From: Mauremys mutica
Taxonomy: Eukaryota > Chordata > Testudines > Geoemydidae
Direction: 5' to 3'
DNA length: 64,000 bases
Assembly (NCBI RefSeq): GCF_020497125.1
Contig: NC_059094.1
Span: 4,691,733-4,755,732 of the forward strand
Part shown: positions 11,843-23,870 of the stretch, one piece after another
Position numbering within the stretch: the first letter of the stretch is position 1
Layout of the letters: each line of letters opens with the position of its first letter
Notes under the pieces: model-generated
What the model was told of the DNA's origin: nothing
What the model saw: only the letters and a program-made list of their open reading frames with translations
The model's database searches: none
Program-made: the position numbers and the translations under genes

Positions 11843-12014
11843 CAGTAGACCCCCATTCATCCGAGCCTCCATAATCCAGCTCTCCGTATTAACCGAACCA
11901 TTAGCCATCAGGGAATGACTGCGGCAGGGCTCAGGCGGTCACCTGCAGGCAGCTGGTGGTTCAGTTAACATGGAGAGAGAGATAATGAAGGTTTGGATAA
12001 ACAGGGTTCTACTG
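11843..12014. mobile_element. Tigger/mariner-like MITE, 172 bp, TA duplication
   Basis: The ends CAGTAGACCCCCATTCATCC and GGATAAACAGGGTTCTACTG are imperfect 25-bp inverted repeats. TA dinucleotides flank both ends (11841-11842 and 12015-12016), as expected for Tc1/mariner-Tigger transposition. There is no coding capacity. Confidence 0.75.
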
Positions 12015-12016
12015 TA

Positions 12017-13233
12017 TAGGTCCTGTCTCCCTCACACACACTAAACGTAAAAACCAAAGATTCTCTGTAAAAATGCAAATTCAGCATTTTTCCATGGCAA
12101 ATGGATTTCTAGGACCCCTGGTTATTACCAACACCACAGGGAACTGTAGGAGCAAGATTCTGGAAACTAAATACAGATTATTCAGAAGTCTGAAATCCAA
12201 AGCCACTATGGCAGCTCTCCCTGAGCCACTCACAGTTCCACATGCTACGCCAGCTACACAAGGGAAATACAGATTCTTCATTTATTAGTTAGAAGGAAAG
12301 CCAGTATAGAAGAGAGAGTCTCCGTCTTCATCCAAACAACCAGAGTGCAAGACTCTTGATGTAGACGCAATCAACAACCAGCCCCTATCTCTGTAAGAAA
12401 CCAGCCTAGCAGAAGGAAAATGTAGACAGCTCTGCCTTCCAATGGTAACTGGTGTGATATTTAATGCGGTGAAGTGTTCAAATACCAGTAACGAGCACCA
12501 CAGACATGGCTATAAATAACCAAATTGGAACCAGAGGTCTAATATGAAAATGAACAAGGCCTGACAAATCCACTTGTCTGGCCATGGAGGAGGCTTTCCC
12601 AGGTAAGTACTATCAACTTCAGCAGAATCCAAGGGTTTGTTTAAAAAGGCTCCTCAGCCAGAAAGCCAGAATCTTTAGTCAGGTTCTTTGAATATTAACC
12701 TGATCCTCAATACATAATAAGTAACGTACAATAAAGCATGCTGACATTTTATTGCAACTTTGCCTTAAAAAATAAAAAAAAATTCGGCCATTCCTGTTGC
12801 AAAAATAACCTTTTACAGATGAATAAAATATAAACCAATACAGTGCTGTCTTCCTAGGTCTGCACACACAGCTCCCTTGCCCCTGCTACTGCTCAGACCA
12901 TTCCCAACCTGCAGCAAAGTGAAAACTGATCAGTCTAGTTGGATTTCATTGCTGCTTTTCAGAGCCCTATAAGCAGCCCAGAAACTGACCAAAAAAGTCG
13001 AGTCAGTTTCACCCACAGAAGCAAATCCTAGAGCTATTCACTGGAGAGAACAGAAAAAATGGAGACTGAGGGAGGGTTAGCACAACGAAGGCACAACTAC
13101 ACCACAGCAACTCAGGGAATGAGGGGAGTAGGAAAGAGAATGTTCCTTTTCCCTGCAACCTGTAAGAGGGGAATCAAATTTATCAGGCACCTATTATTTG
13201 AGCCCAATTTTTAGAAGGAAGCCTCTGAGACGG
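12017..13233. other. Unannotated stretch
   Basis: No gene recognised. A phrase GCATTTTTCCATG occurs on both sides of the preceding MITE (about 11748 and 12084), so 11690-12110 may be an older dispersed repeat into which the MITE jumped, but I cannot name it. Confidence 0.35.
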
Positions 13234-13241
13234 GTCTAGAG

Positions 13242-13580
13242 CAGGGATCGGCAGCGTTTAGCCCGCGGCCCGCCAGGGTAAGCACCCTGGTGGGCCAGGC
13301 CAGGTAAGCACCCTGGTGGGCCAGGCCAGGTAAGCACCCTGGTGGGCCAGGCCGGTGTGTTTACCTGCCGCGTCCGCAGGTTCGACCAATCGCGGCTCCC
13401 ACTGGCTGCGGTTCGCCACTCCAGGCCAATGGGGGCTGCGGGAAGTGGCGGCTGGCACATCCCTCGACCCACGCCACTTCCCGCAACCCCCATTGGCCGG
13501 GAACCACGATCGGCCGAATCTGCGGACGCAGCAGGTAAACAAACTGGCCCGGGCCACGTGTCAAAGGTTGCCGATCCCTG
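13242..13580. mobile_element. hAT MITE, 339 bp, with 8-bp TSD and internal tandem repeat
   Basis: Ends CAGGGATCGGCA and TGCCGATCCCTG are inverted repeats, flanked by identical GTCTAGAG at 13234-13241 and 13581-13588. Near the left end a 26-bp unit containing GTAAGCACCCTGGTGGGCC is repeated three times (about 13275-13352). A longer internal inverted repeat (GCGGGAAGTGGCG against CGCCACTTCCCGC) makes it foldback-prone. Non-coding. Confidence 0.88.
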
Positions 13581-13894
13581 GTCTAGAGACAGCACCGTGG
13601 GAGGAATGTCATTACCCTAGCCCTTCTCAAACTGGTATGAGGTTGAATTTGTGTACACTAGGAGTTCTGGGGTCTGTAATTCCCAGTGGGTATTTATCAT
13701 CAATAAATAGACCAAGTAGAAGCTGTAGAGACAAGATCGGCAATTTAATCGCCGTGTTGGCAGGGTTATGTGACACAGTGATAGAAATGCCAAACCCTGT
13801 CTACACTTCACTGGTGGTGACAAAGGGAAGCTGGAGATGCACCTAGAGGGAATTCCAAGCCTGAAATATCCTAGCTTGATTCTGTGAGCCTTCT

Positions 13895-14200
13895 CTATAG
13901 AAATATAGGGATGGAAGGAACCTCAAGAAATCATCTAGTCCATCCCCTACACAGAGGCACCACAACTATATCTAAACCATCCATGACAAGTGTTTGTCTA
14001 ACCAGTTCCTGAAAACCTCCAATGACGGGGATTCCACAACCTCCTTTAGAAGCCTATTCCAGAACTTAGCTATCCTTATAGTTAGAAAGGTTTTCCTAAA
14101 ATCAAACCTAAATCTCCCTTGCTGCAGATTAATACAATTACTTCTTGTCCTACCTTCAATGGACATGGAGAACAACTGATCACCATCCCCTTTATAACGG
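13895..14200 (-). mobile_element. Old CR1 LINE, 3' portion (part 1 of a split copy)
   Basis: Minus-strand CR1: a degenerate 3' tail near 13895, the ATCATCTAGTCCATCCCCT block, and a frame encoding GDGDQLFSM, KTFLTIRIAKFWNRLLKEVV and [16 protein letters not shown], which is the CR1 ORF2 C-terminus. The copy continues beyond an insertion at about 14201-14590. Confidence 0.8.
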
Positions 14201-14590
14201 TCTGTCATAGCATAGTCACTGAGTCCTATCAGCCCTTAACCACTAACCACAACCACTCCTTCCCCACCACACTGTTTTATTGTATTTTATATTTACAATG
14301 AGTCACCAGTTTCTCCATTTGCTTCTGAGTAAGGGTGCTGTAGCAACAGCAGCCAGGGCTGCCTACTTCTGCTTTCCTTCAAGCTCCCAACTCTTCCTCT
14401 GACACTCCCTTTCTGTCTGCTTACACAGGACTAGCTGCTGGGGATACTTCCACCCAATTAACCCCTGAGATGTACCCCCCACTCAGTTACTGGCCTCATC
14501 TGCCCACTGCCTTTCAATCAGAGCTCAATCAGTGTAAACAGGTAGGGATTTGAATGACTGGGGTGCTGAGTTAACTCCGGAGCCAGCAAA
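14201..14590. other. Unidentified insertion within the old CR1
   Basis: About 390 bp separate the two CR1 blocks. The segment is non-coding, T/C rich on the plus strand, and includes the short run TGTTTTATTGTATTTTATAT. I do not recognise the family and see no clear TSD. Confidence 0.4.
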
Positions 14591-15675
14591 CCCCGTTATA
14601 CAGCCCCTAACCTATTTGAAGGCCGTTATTGGGTCCCCCCTCGGCTTTCTTTTTTCAAGATTAAACACAGCCAGGTTTTTTCACCTTTTCTCACAGGTCA
14701 AGTTTTCTAAACCTTTTATCAGTTTTGTTGCTCTCCTCTGGACTCTCTCCAATTTATCTACATCTTTCCTACAGGATGGCCCCCAGAATTTGACACAGTA
14801 CTCCAGCTGAGGCCTCACCAGTGCCAAGCAGAGCAAGACAATTTCCTCCCATATCTTACATAAAATATTCCTGTAATATACTCAGAATATTAGACATTTT
14901 TGCATATTGTTGACTCATATTCAATTTGCAACTCACTATAATTCCCAGATCCTTTCCCACAGGATTACTGCCTTGCCAGTTATTCCCCATTTTGTAGTTG
15001 TGCACTTGATTTTTCCTTTCTGAAGAACAGTGCTCTGCATTTGTCTTTACTGAATTTCACCTGGTTGATTACCTTGGTAAACTGGAGAATTGGTTTATAA
15101 TTTTGAATTCTAATCCTATCCTCCAAAGTGCTAGCAACCTCTTCCACCTTGGTGTCATCCACACATTTTAAAAGTATACTTGCCACTCTGTTACTCAAGT
15201 CACTAATGAAAATACTGAATACCACCATACCCAGGACAGACCCCTGTAGGAACCCCACTAAATACATCTTCCCACTTTGAGAGCAAACCATTTATAACTA
15301 CTCTGAGTATGAGTTTTCAACCAGCTTTGCATCTACCTTATAGTATTTTCACTAGAGCACATATCCCTAGTGTGGAACTCTGTCAAAAGCCTTACTAAAT
15401 GCAGGATACCTCACATCTAATGTCCCCCTCTGCACTAGCCCAGTAACCCTATCAAAGGAGGAAATTCGGTTAGTTTGGCATGATTTGTTCTTGGCTTCTC
15501 CTTATCACCCTAGTATCCTCTAGATGCTTACAACTTGATTGTTTAATAATCTGTTCCAGTATCTTTACAGATATCAAAGTTAGGCTGACTAGTCTATAAT
15601 TTCCCGGGTCCTCTCTGTTTCCCTTTCTAAAAATAGATACTATGTATGCCCTTCTCTAGTTCGCTGGGACTTCAC
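14591..15675 (-). pseudogene. Old CR1 LINE ORF2 RT region (part 2)
   Basis: Minus-strand CR1-like RT text with many stops: blocks corresponding to GVLQGSVLGMVVFSIFISDL, the catalytic-loop relic CVDDTKVEE (where FADDTKL is expected) and an NRKFKEKC-like KDKCRAL block. It belongs to the same diverged subfamily as 13895-14200 and 16254-17275. A plus-strand CR1 interrupts it at 15681. Confidence 0.75.
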
Positions 15676-15680
15676 CCATT

Positions 15681-16253
15681 CGCAATCGGGGGAGGCCCTG
15701 GACGATTGGGAAAAGGCAATATAGTGCCTATATTTAAAAAAGGGAAGAAAGAGAACCCGGGGAACTACAGACTCACCTCTGTCCCCGGCAAAATCATGGA
15801 GCAGGTACTCAAGGAATCCATTTTGAAGCACTTGGAGGAGAGGAAGGTGATAGGAATAGTGAACATGGATTCACCAAGGGAAAGTCATGTGTGACCAACC
15901 TGATTGACTTTTGTGATGAGATAACTGGCTCTGTGGATATGGGGAAAGCAGTGGATGTGATATATCTTGACCTTAGCAAAGCTTTTGATAAGGGTCTCCC
16001 ACAGAATTCTTGCCAGCAAGCTAAAAAAGTATGGATTGGATGAATGGACTACAAGGTAGATAGAAAGCTGGTTAGATTGTTGGGCTCAACAGGTCGTGAT
16101 CATCCTTAGAGTGAAGCATCCTTAGAGGTTTTTAAGGACCGGCTTGACAAAGTCTTGGCTGGGATGGTTTAGTTAGTGTTCATCTTGCTCTGAGCAGGGG
16201 ATTGGACTAGATAACCTCCTGAGGTCTCTTCCAACCCTGATATTCTATGATTC
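15681..16253 (+). mobile_element. CR1 LINE fragment with internal deletion, nested in an older CR1
   Basis: Plus-strand CR1 of the same subfamily as 930-3446. It begins in the ATCGGGGGAGG...GACGATTGGGAAAAGG block ([10 protein letters not shown]), contains the [12 protein letters not shown] and [20 protein letters not shown] blocks and the LDFSKAF-like region, and then at about 16105 jumps to the C-terminal/3' UTR text (AGAGGTTTTTAAGGACCGGC) and the tail TATTCTATGATTCT. It therefore lacks the catalytic core. Confidence 0.8.
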
Positions 16254-17275
16254 TCCATGAGTTCTTGAAGATAATCACTAACGGTTCTGAGATTGCTTCA
16301 GCGAGCTCAAGTACCCTAGGGTGAATTTCATCAGGACTTCCTGACTTGAAAAATACAGCTAACTCATCTAAACACTCATTAACCTGCTCTTTCACTATTC
16401 AGGCTTGTGTTCCTTCCCCCTTACTGTTAATATTAAATTTGTTAAGCATCTGCTCACAATTAAACTTTTTAGTGAAGACTGAAGCAAACAGATATTAAAC
16501 ACCTCAGCCTTACTGGTGTCATCCATTACTAGCTCTCCTTCCACACTAAGCAGAGGACCTACATTTCCCTTCATCTTTATGTTGATCCTTAGGTATTTAC
16601 AAAATACCTTCTGACTGGCTTTTATGTCCCTTGCAGGGTGTAACTCATTTTGTGCCTTAGCCTTTCTGATTTTGTCCCTGCATTCTCGTGCTATTCTTTT
16701 GAGCTCAAACCTTAGCAATGTGTCCATGTTTCCACTTTTTGTAGGATGGTGCAGCCCATACTAGCTTCCTATCTTTCCTTTGTGGCCGCATGATTTTCTG
16801 TTGTGACTTTAATATTGTTTCTTTGAAAAACTAGCAGCTCTCCTGAACTCATTTTTCCCTTAGATATTTTTTCCCATGGGACCTTCCTTACACTGCAGAT
16901 TTCTGAGTTTGTTAAAGTCTGCCTTTTTGAAGTCCATTGTCCTTATTATGCTGCTCTGAGTCCTTCTTTTCCTTAGAATCATGAAATTTGTCATTTCATG
17001 ATCCCTTTCAACCAAGTTGCCTTCCACATTCAGATTCACAACCAATTCTATTAGTCATAATCAAGTCGAACATGGCTGCCCTCTGGTTACTTCCTCTACT
17101 TTCTGAATCAAGAAGTTGTCCAAAACACATTCCAAGAACTTACTGTACATTTTCTCTCTTTCTGTATTACTTTTTCAAGTAGTAGTTAAAGTCCCCCAAT
17201 TATTATCAGATCATGTGTTTTGGCTATTTCTGTTATTTGTTCTAGAAATGCCTCCTTCAGCGCCTCCTCCAGATT
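16254..17275 (-). pseudogene. Old CR1 LINE ORF2, linker and endonuclease remnant (part 3)
   Basis: Continuation of the minus-strand old CR1. Blocks resembling ELAVFFKSGSPDEIHPRVLE, LLSVEGELVMDDTSKAEVFN and, further 5', [12 protein letters not shown] and LIIIGGL correspond to the RT N-terminal linker and the endonuclease domain (the GDFN region is degraded). Many stops and frame breaks; non-functional. Confidence 0.75.
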
Positions 17276-18268
17276 TGGTGAATGAATTGTAGTGGAGAAA
17301 GGTAAAGGAGGTGAGGAGGAATAGCAAAGAGAAAAATGGTGTACATATGCATGCCCGCACATGCACAACATGGTATAAGGGACTGAAAACTAGGAGGATA
17401 TTTGAAGAACAAATAACAAAAGCTGTGTGCCAGTAACTGATGGAAGAATTTGGCTATAAAATAGATGAGGAATTCTTCAAGAACTTCAGAAGCAGTGTGC
17501 CCTGGGGAGTGTGTGTCAGCTGGACCACCAACATATAAAGGAGACAATCAAAGAGGATAAGGAGACAATACAGGATAAGAGGGAAGTAGCTTCCTTGGGA
17601 TTACTCTGCACAGATAAGGAGGAGCCACTGTCAGTGACAGAGGTATCAAAAGAGAGGTGATGGCACAGTTAGACAAGCTAAATTCCAGTAGATCTCCACA
17701 GCCAGATGATTTCTATTGGAATTTAGAAAGAACTAAAGACCAAATTAGCTGAGCTAATAATAAAAATAAATAATATAGCATTAAAAACAGCTACTATGTA
17801 GGAACACTAGAGGGTGGCCAATGTTGTATGTGTGTTTTTGCAAAGATGTTGCTGAGCATGATCCTAGGAATCAGTGGCCAGCGAACCTTACTTCAGTATC
17901 AGACAAAATACTTAAGAATTAAAAAACACTTGTAACCAGTATCCTGTGATGCTTTGGCTCCAGAATCCACCACTACACTCCAGAATCAAAGCTTTCATTT
18001 TTTTTTTTAAAAAGAGTAAGTTTCCAGCCCATATTATCATCAAGTTAAATTTGAAAGCATGAACCAAATGTATACTGATGTAGTGCTATCATCCTGAAAA
18101 AATAGGTCAGAGGTGCAAATTCATCTCAATAGGACATTAACCCTGAAACCTAAAGAGTTTAACTATTTAACTGAACATCATTTTAGCAGAAACATACATT
18201 TAATATACTTATCCCACAATCTCCGAGATGCCAAAAGCCCCAATATGCCTCTACAGAACTGCTGTAAC
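17276..18268. other. Mixed old LINE scraps
   Basis: Between about 17590 and 17940 the plus strand reads as a very decayed LINE of the L3/CR1 type (EVSKREVMAQL, then GGQCCMCVFAKMLLSMIL). The remainder, including an A/T-rich run near 18000, is unrecognised. Confidence 0.45.
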
Positions 18269-18368
18269 CAGGGGTTTGGAGCGGAGCCCGGAGCAGCTCT
18301 GGAGCAGTGGAGCTGCAAGTTTTTGCCTGGAGCTTGCTCCGGAGCCGGAGCACAGCTCCAAAGTCCTG
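18269..18368. mobile_element. Short hAT-like MITE, 100 bp
   Basis: Ends CAGGGGTTTGGAGC and GCTCCAAAGTCCTG form inverted repeats. Flanks GCTGTAAC (18261-18268) and GCTATAAT (18369-18376) agree at 6 of 8 positions, compatible with an aged 8-bp TSD. The interior is a series of GGAGC/GCTCC units. Confidence 0.65.
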
Positions 18369-19471
18369 GCTATAATTTCCAGCTCCCCAGGACAATTTCT
18401 ACAAGACAGTTATGCATTGTCAGTACACATACAAAGCTCTGTGGCATATCAAAAACTGAAAATATGGAGACAAAATTAAAAAAACCTGAATTTAATCTCA
18501 AATTGAATAACAGAGGCTAATGTACTGCTTGCTTTATGCATTTTCATATTTTATGCGTTAAAACTTCCATATTTTAATTTAAATGAAGCTGCCACAGAAT
18601 TCTCAATCTACTACACCACAGTGCCAAAGAGTTCAGGTATCCTGACATACACCTTTGATGTGGAGAACAAAACAGAAACAAACCAATACATCTTTTGTAA
18701 ATGTAAATCATGTCATACAAGGAAAGAATAAAGAGACCAGAATTGTTTAGTATGAAAAAGAGAAAAATCAAGAGGAGAGAGATTAGAGCTATATACAACA
18801 ACAAACAGAGTGGAGAAGGTCACTCAAGGACTCCCATTTGCCCCTCTCAGAGTACGATAGGCACTTCTACAGCATTAAAAACATTAAACGTCTAAAACAG
18901 ATAGAAGGGAATAAATTTTGCTGCTGCTGGACACTATCAATGCAATGCAGCAGTACCATTCAAAAAAGGATTAGACATTCAGATAAAGAACATCATCTGT
19001 AATTACACAGCTGAGACAGAAATTACATAGACCATCAATCCCATGCTCCAAGGTAAAAGCTGAATGGTAGCTGGGGTGAGCAAGAAAACCCTTCTCTATG
19101 GTATAGTACTGCATAAGTAGCTGCATTTTGTGAGGCAAAGGAAGGAGGGCAGGAGTATGTCTTCCAGCTGAAGCTTCTGGCATTGGCCATTGTCTGAAGC
19201 AGGATACCAAATTATAGCAGCCATTAGTCAGTTCACACATGACAGTTCTGGTCTCCAGAATTCTAAACAGAAACTTTAAACTCTTCTCAGAAAGCCAGAA
19301 CTTTTTTAAAATTGTAGCACTTTTGAGGAGAAAAACCTCCAAGCCAATGAATTAACTGAGACACATTGAGTTTACAATCTTTTTAAAACCCTGTAAAAGC
19401 TCTGCTACAAAGGAAGTCCTGGGTCTGCTGCTTGGAGGTAGAGAATTCTGAAGAGCCCTAATGAGGGATGG
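18369..19471. other. Largely unrecognised; LINE fragment at 18705-18990
   Basis: The plus strand at about 18705-18990 encodes SYKERIKRPELFSMKKRKIK, which matches the SYEERLRRLELFSL-type motif near the C-terminus of L3/CR1 ORF2. A phrase near 19168-19190 (CTTCTGGCATTGGCCATTGT) resembles a CR1 3' UTR. The rest shows nothing. Confidence 0.5.
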
Positions 19472-19479
19472 TTCTAAGT

Positions 19480-20043
19480 CAGCGGTGAGCAAACTTTTTG
19501 GCCTGAGGGCCACATCTGGGTATGGAAATCGTATGGCATGCCATAAATGCTCACGAAATTGGGGGTTGGGGTGCGGGAGGGCTCCAGCTGGGGGTGTCGG
19601 CTCTTGGGTGGGGCTGCAGATGAGGAGTTAGGGGTGCAGGACAGTGCTCCGGGCTGGGACCGAGGCGCTTGAGGACAGGAGGGGGATCAGGACTGGGGCA
19701 GGGGGTTAGGGTGTGGGAGGGGGTCAGGGATGCAGGCTCCAGGCGGCACTTACTTCAAGCAGCTCCCAGAAGCAACAGCATGTCCCCCGTCCGGCTCCTA
19801 TGCGGCGGCGTAGCCAGGCAGCTCTGCATGCTGCCACATCCGCAGGCACCGCCCGGACAATGGGAGCTGCGGGGATGGCGCTCAGGGTGGGGGCAGCGTG
19901 CATAGCCCCCTGGATGCCCCTACGCGTAGGAGCCGGAGGAGAGACATGTCGCTGCTTCCAGGAGCCGCAAGCCCCTGACCCTGATCCCTGGCAGGAGCTC
20001 GAGGGCCAGATGCGGCCCCCGGGCCATAGTTTGCCCACCCCTG
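19480..20043. mobile_element. Non-autonomous hAT element, 564 bp
   Basis: Ends CAGCGGTGAGCAAAC and GTTTGCCCACCCCTG are inverted repeats; flanks TTCTAAGT (19472-19479) and TTCTAAGC (20044-20051) match at 7 of 8. GC-rich interior without a transposase; the 162-aa and 136-aa frames inside are artefacts. Confidence 0.8.
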
Positions 20044-20051
20044 TTCTAAGC

Positions 20052-21879
20052 CCAGGTCCAGAGCAAAGATCTGCCTCCAGTTGCCCTGGAGATGGGGAAC
20101 ACCCCACTGTGAAGACTGTCTGACATGAAGGGGATTCAGTAATCAAATCATACCAAACGAATTCCACTGTTACTGTAGATAGGGTTACAGAGGCTGCAGC
20201 TCTGTCTTTCAATTACTCCGGGGAGATTTTTTCATCTTTGGTTAAATGATTTCCAGCACTTTGCACTGCCCTATCATTTCTACTCCCTGGGGTTATAGGT
20301 GTCCAAGTGCCAGATCCAGACATGAAAGGAAGGTCACAAAGACTCCTCCGTGCCATAAATCCATTCAGCAGCTCTTGAAAAAGCAGCAGGTTCCTGTTTC
20401 ACAGTGCTTTGCAGAGGCACCGCTGTCAGTAACCTTAGGCCCAAATCATTATTAGCTGCAGTGGGGCCCTGCCAGCACAGCTGCACTCCAGCAGAGGCCA
20501 ATCCACCGATCCTCCCGTCCCAGGGGGCAGTCTTTCTTACAGTCGAGATATCAAAAGTACCTAGATGGCCTCCATTACAGCAACATCCGAGCACCTCACA
20601 ATCTTAATGTATTTATTCCCACAGCACACCCAGGAGGCACTCAAATATTATTTTACAGATTAAGAATTAAGCATGGAGAGACAAAGTGACTTGTGTGAGG
20701 TCACCCAGGAAGGAGGGGGCAAAGTAGAGAACTGAACCCGAGTCCCAGGCCCTGCCTCTGGACATCCGGGTTTTAATTCAGTTTTATTTATTGAAGTTTG
20801 TTTGATGCTGGTGGGACTAACAGCCTTGAAGAATGAAGATCTGTGTCCACAGAACAGGAATAGCTTGAGCAGCAGCAGTGAAACTGTGCCCCATGCCAGC
20901 ATGATAATGAGTTCCATACCTAACCTGGAGGGATCGTGTCTATAAGAAGCAGGGGAATTCACTCATACCCCAAGCACTCAGATGAGACTAAGCAAAGAGG
21001 CCAATTTGGTGCCAGTCATGATTGTAAAGTTACTATCATGTAGCTGTTTTAATTTGCACTGAGCCATATGCCAAACCTTAAGCATAAATCAAAACAACCT
21101 GCAGTTTGCCCTGGAATTGCTATGTGGTTCACTGGAGTCCTTTAAACAGAATTCTGCCTTTGAGTGTTATGAAGGCACAATCATGCAATAGTATCTAGAA
21201 GGCAGTTTCTGCACTATATACTAGAAGACTGTTTTAAAACAGAAGCATGAGACAAACATTTGGGCTCCATAATATCATCAAGGTGGAATGCCAAGGTGCG
21301 ACTGTCCTCCCTACACAGGAGGTAACTCACCAGCCCCCTATGTAAAGATACAAATAGGAGAATAGGACTGAGCCCCAAGTATCTACTCAACACACATGCT
21401 CAGGGAATTTGGTTTCATTTAATGAACCCTGCACCTATGCTTTGCAGGGCCGTGTCTTATTTAGACTGTAAAGTTCATGACAAGGAACATACAGGAGTGT
21501 GTAATGTGGCATATAAATTAGCATATAAATGATTCAGAATACCACTAAATTAATTATTTGCACTTAATCAAAAGAGCCCCAACAAAACTCCAGGAATTTA
21601 CACATTCTTCCTAGAGATACATACAGAAGTATTTCTTGGCTCAAAAACCCTTCCAACTCACCACAAATAAAATTCTCCAACTCAGTCTTCTTATTCAAAA
21701 TCACTGTCTCAGAGAAAGCCTATGGAAAGTGAGCCCTACTGCATGCCCCAGGAGTCAAGAAATCCAGGTTCGGCCACACCAAGCAGGTATATAACCTTCA
21801 GAGAGAAGGATTCACCTCTGAAAAGGAGAGATTACTCTCCTTGGGCAGTAACTGGAGTTCTTCGAGATGTGTGTCCTTA
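20052..21879. other. Mostly unannotated, one MIR-like SINE
   Basis: At about 20620-20765 the text ATTTTACAGATTAAGAATTA, AGACAAAGTGACTTGTGTGA and GGTCACCCAGGAAGG has the form of a MIR/CORE-SINE on the minus strand. The rest has no feature I recognise. Confidence 0.45.
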
Positions 21880-22205
21880 TGTATCCGTGCATTCTGAAAA
21901 TATCATGGATAGACCAGGTAACCAAAAAAACAGCATTGGAAATTATTGGAACCGAGCAAATGCTAGTCAGAGAGCTTATGAAAACAAAGTTTCAATTTGC
22001 AGGGCACATTTTAAGAGGTTCAGCAGGTGATGAATGTTTATGGGCACTGGAAGTGAAAACAGATGGCAGAAGACCACAAGGCAAAAAAAGAAGTTGGATG
22101 GATGATGTGGTATCCTGGGAAGATTGAAAAGGACAAGTCATACACAAAGAGACTAGCAGAGGATTGTAACAAATGGGCTACCATGGTTGCAAACCTCTGG
22201 TAATG
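21880..22205 (+). pseudogene. C-terminal fragment of a non-LTR retrotransposon ORF2 (not CR1)
   Basis: The plus strand encodes LVRELMKTKFQFAGHILRGS, followed by DGRRPQGKKRSWMDDV. This RxLxFxGHxxR ... DGRRxxGRxxxRWxDD pattern is the end of the RT/endonuclease polyprotein in several non-LTR clades (RTE and related), and is unlike the CR1 C-terminus elsewhere in the window. It stops after VSWED but similar text continues in another frame to about 22200. Only this tail is present. Confidence 0.55.
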
Positions 22206-23870
22206 AAGATACCACATAAGACAACAGGGCATGAGAATGTCTGGAGCACACGTGGAGGCTGAATGCATACTGTTACCAAAAATCTCCACATGCACACCTG
22301 AAATGGAGTACCCTCAGGGACAATACTCAAAGAATACCTTTGTACCAGATCTCTTTTTTGAACCTCGGAGATGTTAGTGCAAATTTTGAAGATGATTGTA
22401 GGTGCTAGGGTACCTGGAAGCCATTCTAGGTAGCCAACACCACCCTGTCCCTGATTGCATGTAGCAGAGCCAAACGGATGACAGACCTGCTATTGCTGAA
22501 ACCAAAGAGGAGAGCCTCAGCTGCTGTTTCAAGGGCAGAAGAGATGCAGAAGTCCAACTCTTTACAAAGCGAGAGGGAGACAGGGGAACAGCCCACCCAG
22601 CAAGCCTAGCGCAGAAGCCATGCCACACTTTAACTTTCATACACTAGACCTTGCCTAATCTATTGTCTCACCAGCAGGAGCAGCAAGGACAACAGTCTGA
22701 TCACACCAGAACAAGGCCCCTGCCAATGAGAGAGACCAGCCAAGCCAGCCGGGAGAAGAAGGGGAGCTTGGAGGACCCCAGAGAGTGGGGGAGCAAAATC
22801 AGTGAGTGTATGTGTGTGTGTGTGTGTGTATACACACACACACCTTTATTTTATTTTCTCAGTCACACAGAGCTGTAGTAATACATCTGTGCCTCTTGGG
22901 AGAAGAAACAGGGAGCTGCAGCAGCACCAGTCCAGGAAGTCCAAATGAGCTCAGAGAAGATTTCTGTTATCAATTGCTATTTGCATTTCATATTGCATAG
23001 CATTAACTTTGGTTTGTCTTGTTACTCAGGAAGCTGGGATCCCAGAATTCAACATTTTGAGTCTATTGAAACAGGCAAAATAGCCTCTGGAATCTATTGA
23101 GTTTTAGTGTGAAGAGAAGTCCAGCAACATGCAAACAATACTTGTGAAGATTCCAACAAAGAAAACAAGTGTTCCTGTGTGCCACTTAATTACTCTATCC
23201 CAATAGCACACACCACATCTAGCAGAACAGCGGTGAACGGTAATTCTTAGCCAGTCTCTGTAAGAAAACCCAAACTGATTACCCAGGGCTAATTGCAAGG
23301 ATCAAGGAGTTGGCTTGTTCTGTGTGCCTGAAAGGACAAGAGTTTGGAAACTGACCAAAATAAAAATAAACCACACATGGCACTCAATTCTCTACGAAGT
23401 GTGGCTCTACGTAGTCTTACTTTGACTACAGTAGGTGCAGTAGATGTCAATGAAAAAAAATCATGACCACAAGCAACCAAAATCTCATCCTGTAGCTGCA
23501 AAAGAACACACAGAGTATGACTAACAAGGAAAAAATACACTGTTACAGAGCACAGTGCTTGACTTACAACAACCTGCCAGATATTCTGTACAGTTTATAA
23601 AACCACAAAATATAAGAGGGCATTTACTGATATTTCAGCTGACATGAACATGCAGTGACTGAACAGGTTCCATACGAGAGGAGTTCTTTAGTCTGAGGCA
23701 GCATGTGCTGGTATCACTGAATGTTTACCACAGTAAATGAAAATTAAAGCTGTCTCAACAATGCAGAAGAGTGCAAAGCTCAGTGTGATGACAGATAAAT
23801 CAAGATCATCAAGCAACCACTTGGCCCTCCTGTGAGACTGAGAACAATAACGAGGCTACCCAGTTTTAGG
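22206..23870. other. Unannotated stretch with a TG/CA microsatellite
   Basis: Around 22806-22843 a (GT)n run switches to (AC)n, making a perfect small palindromic microsatellite. Otherwise I see no gene or named repeat. Confidence 0.45.
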
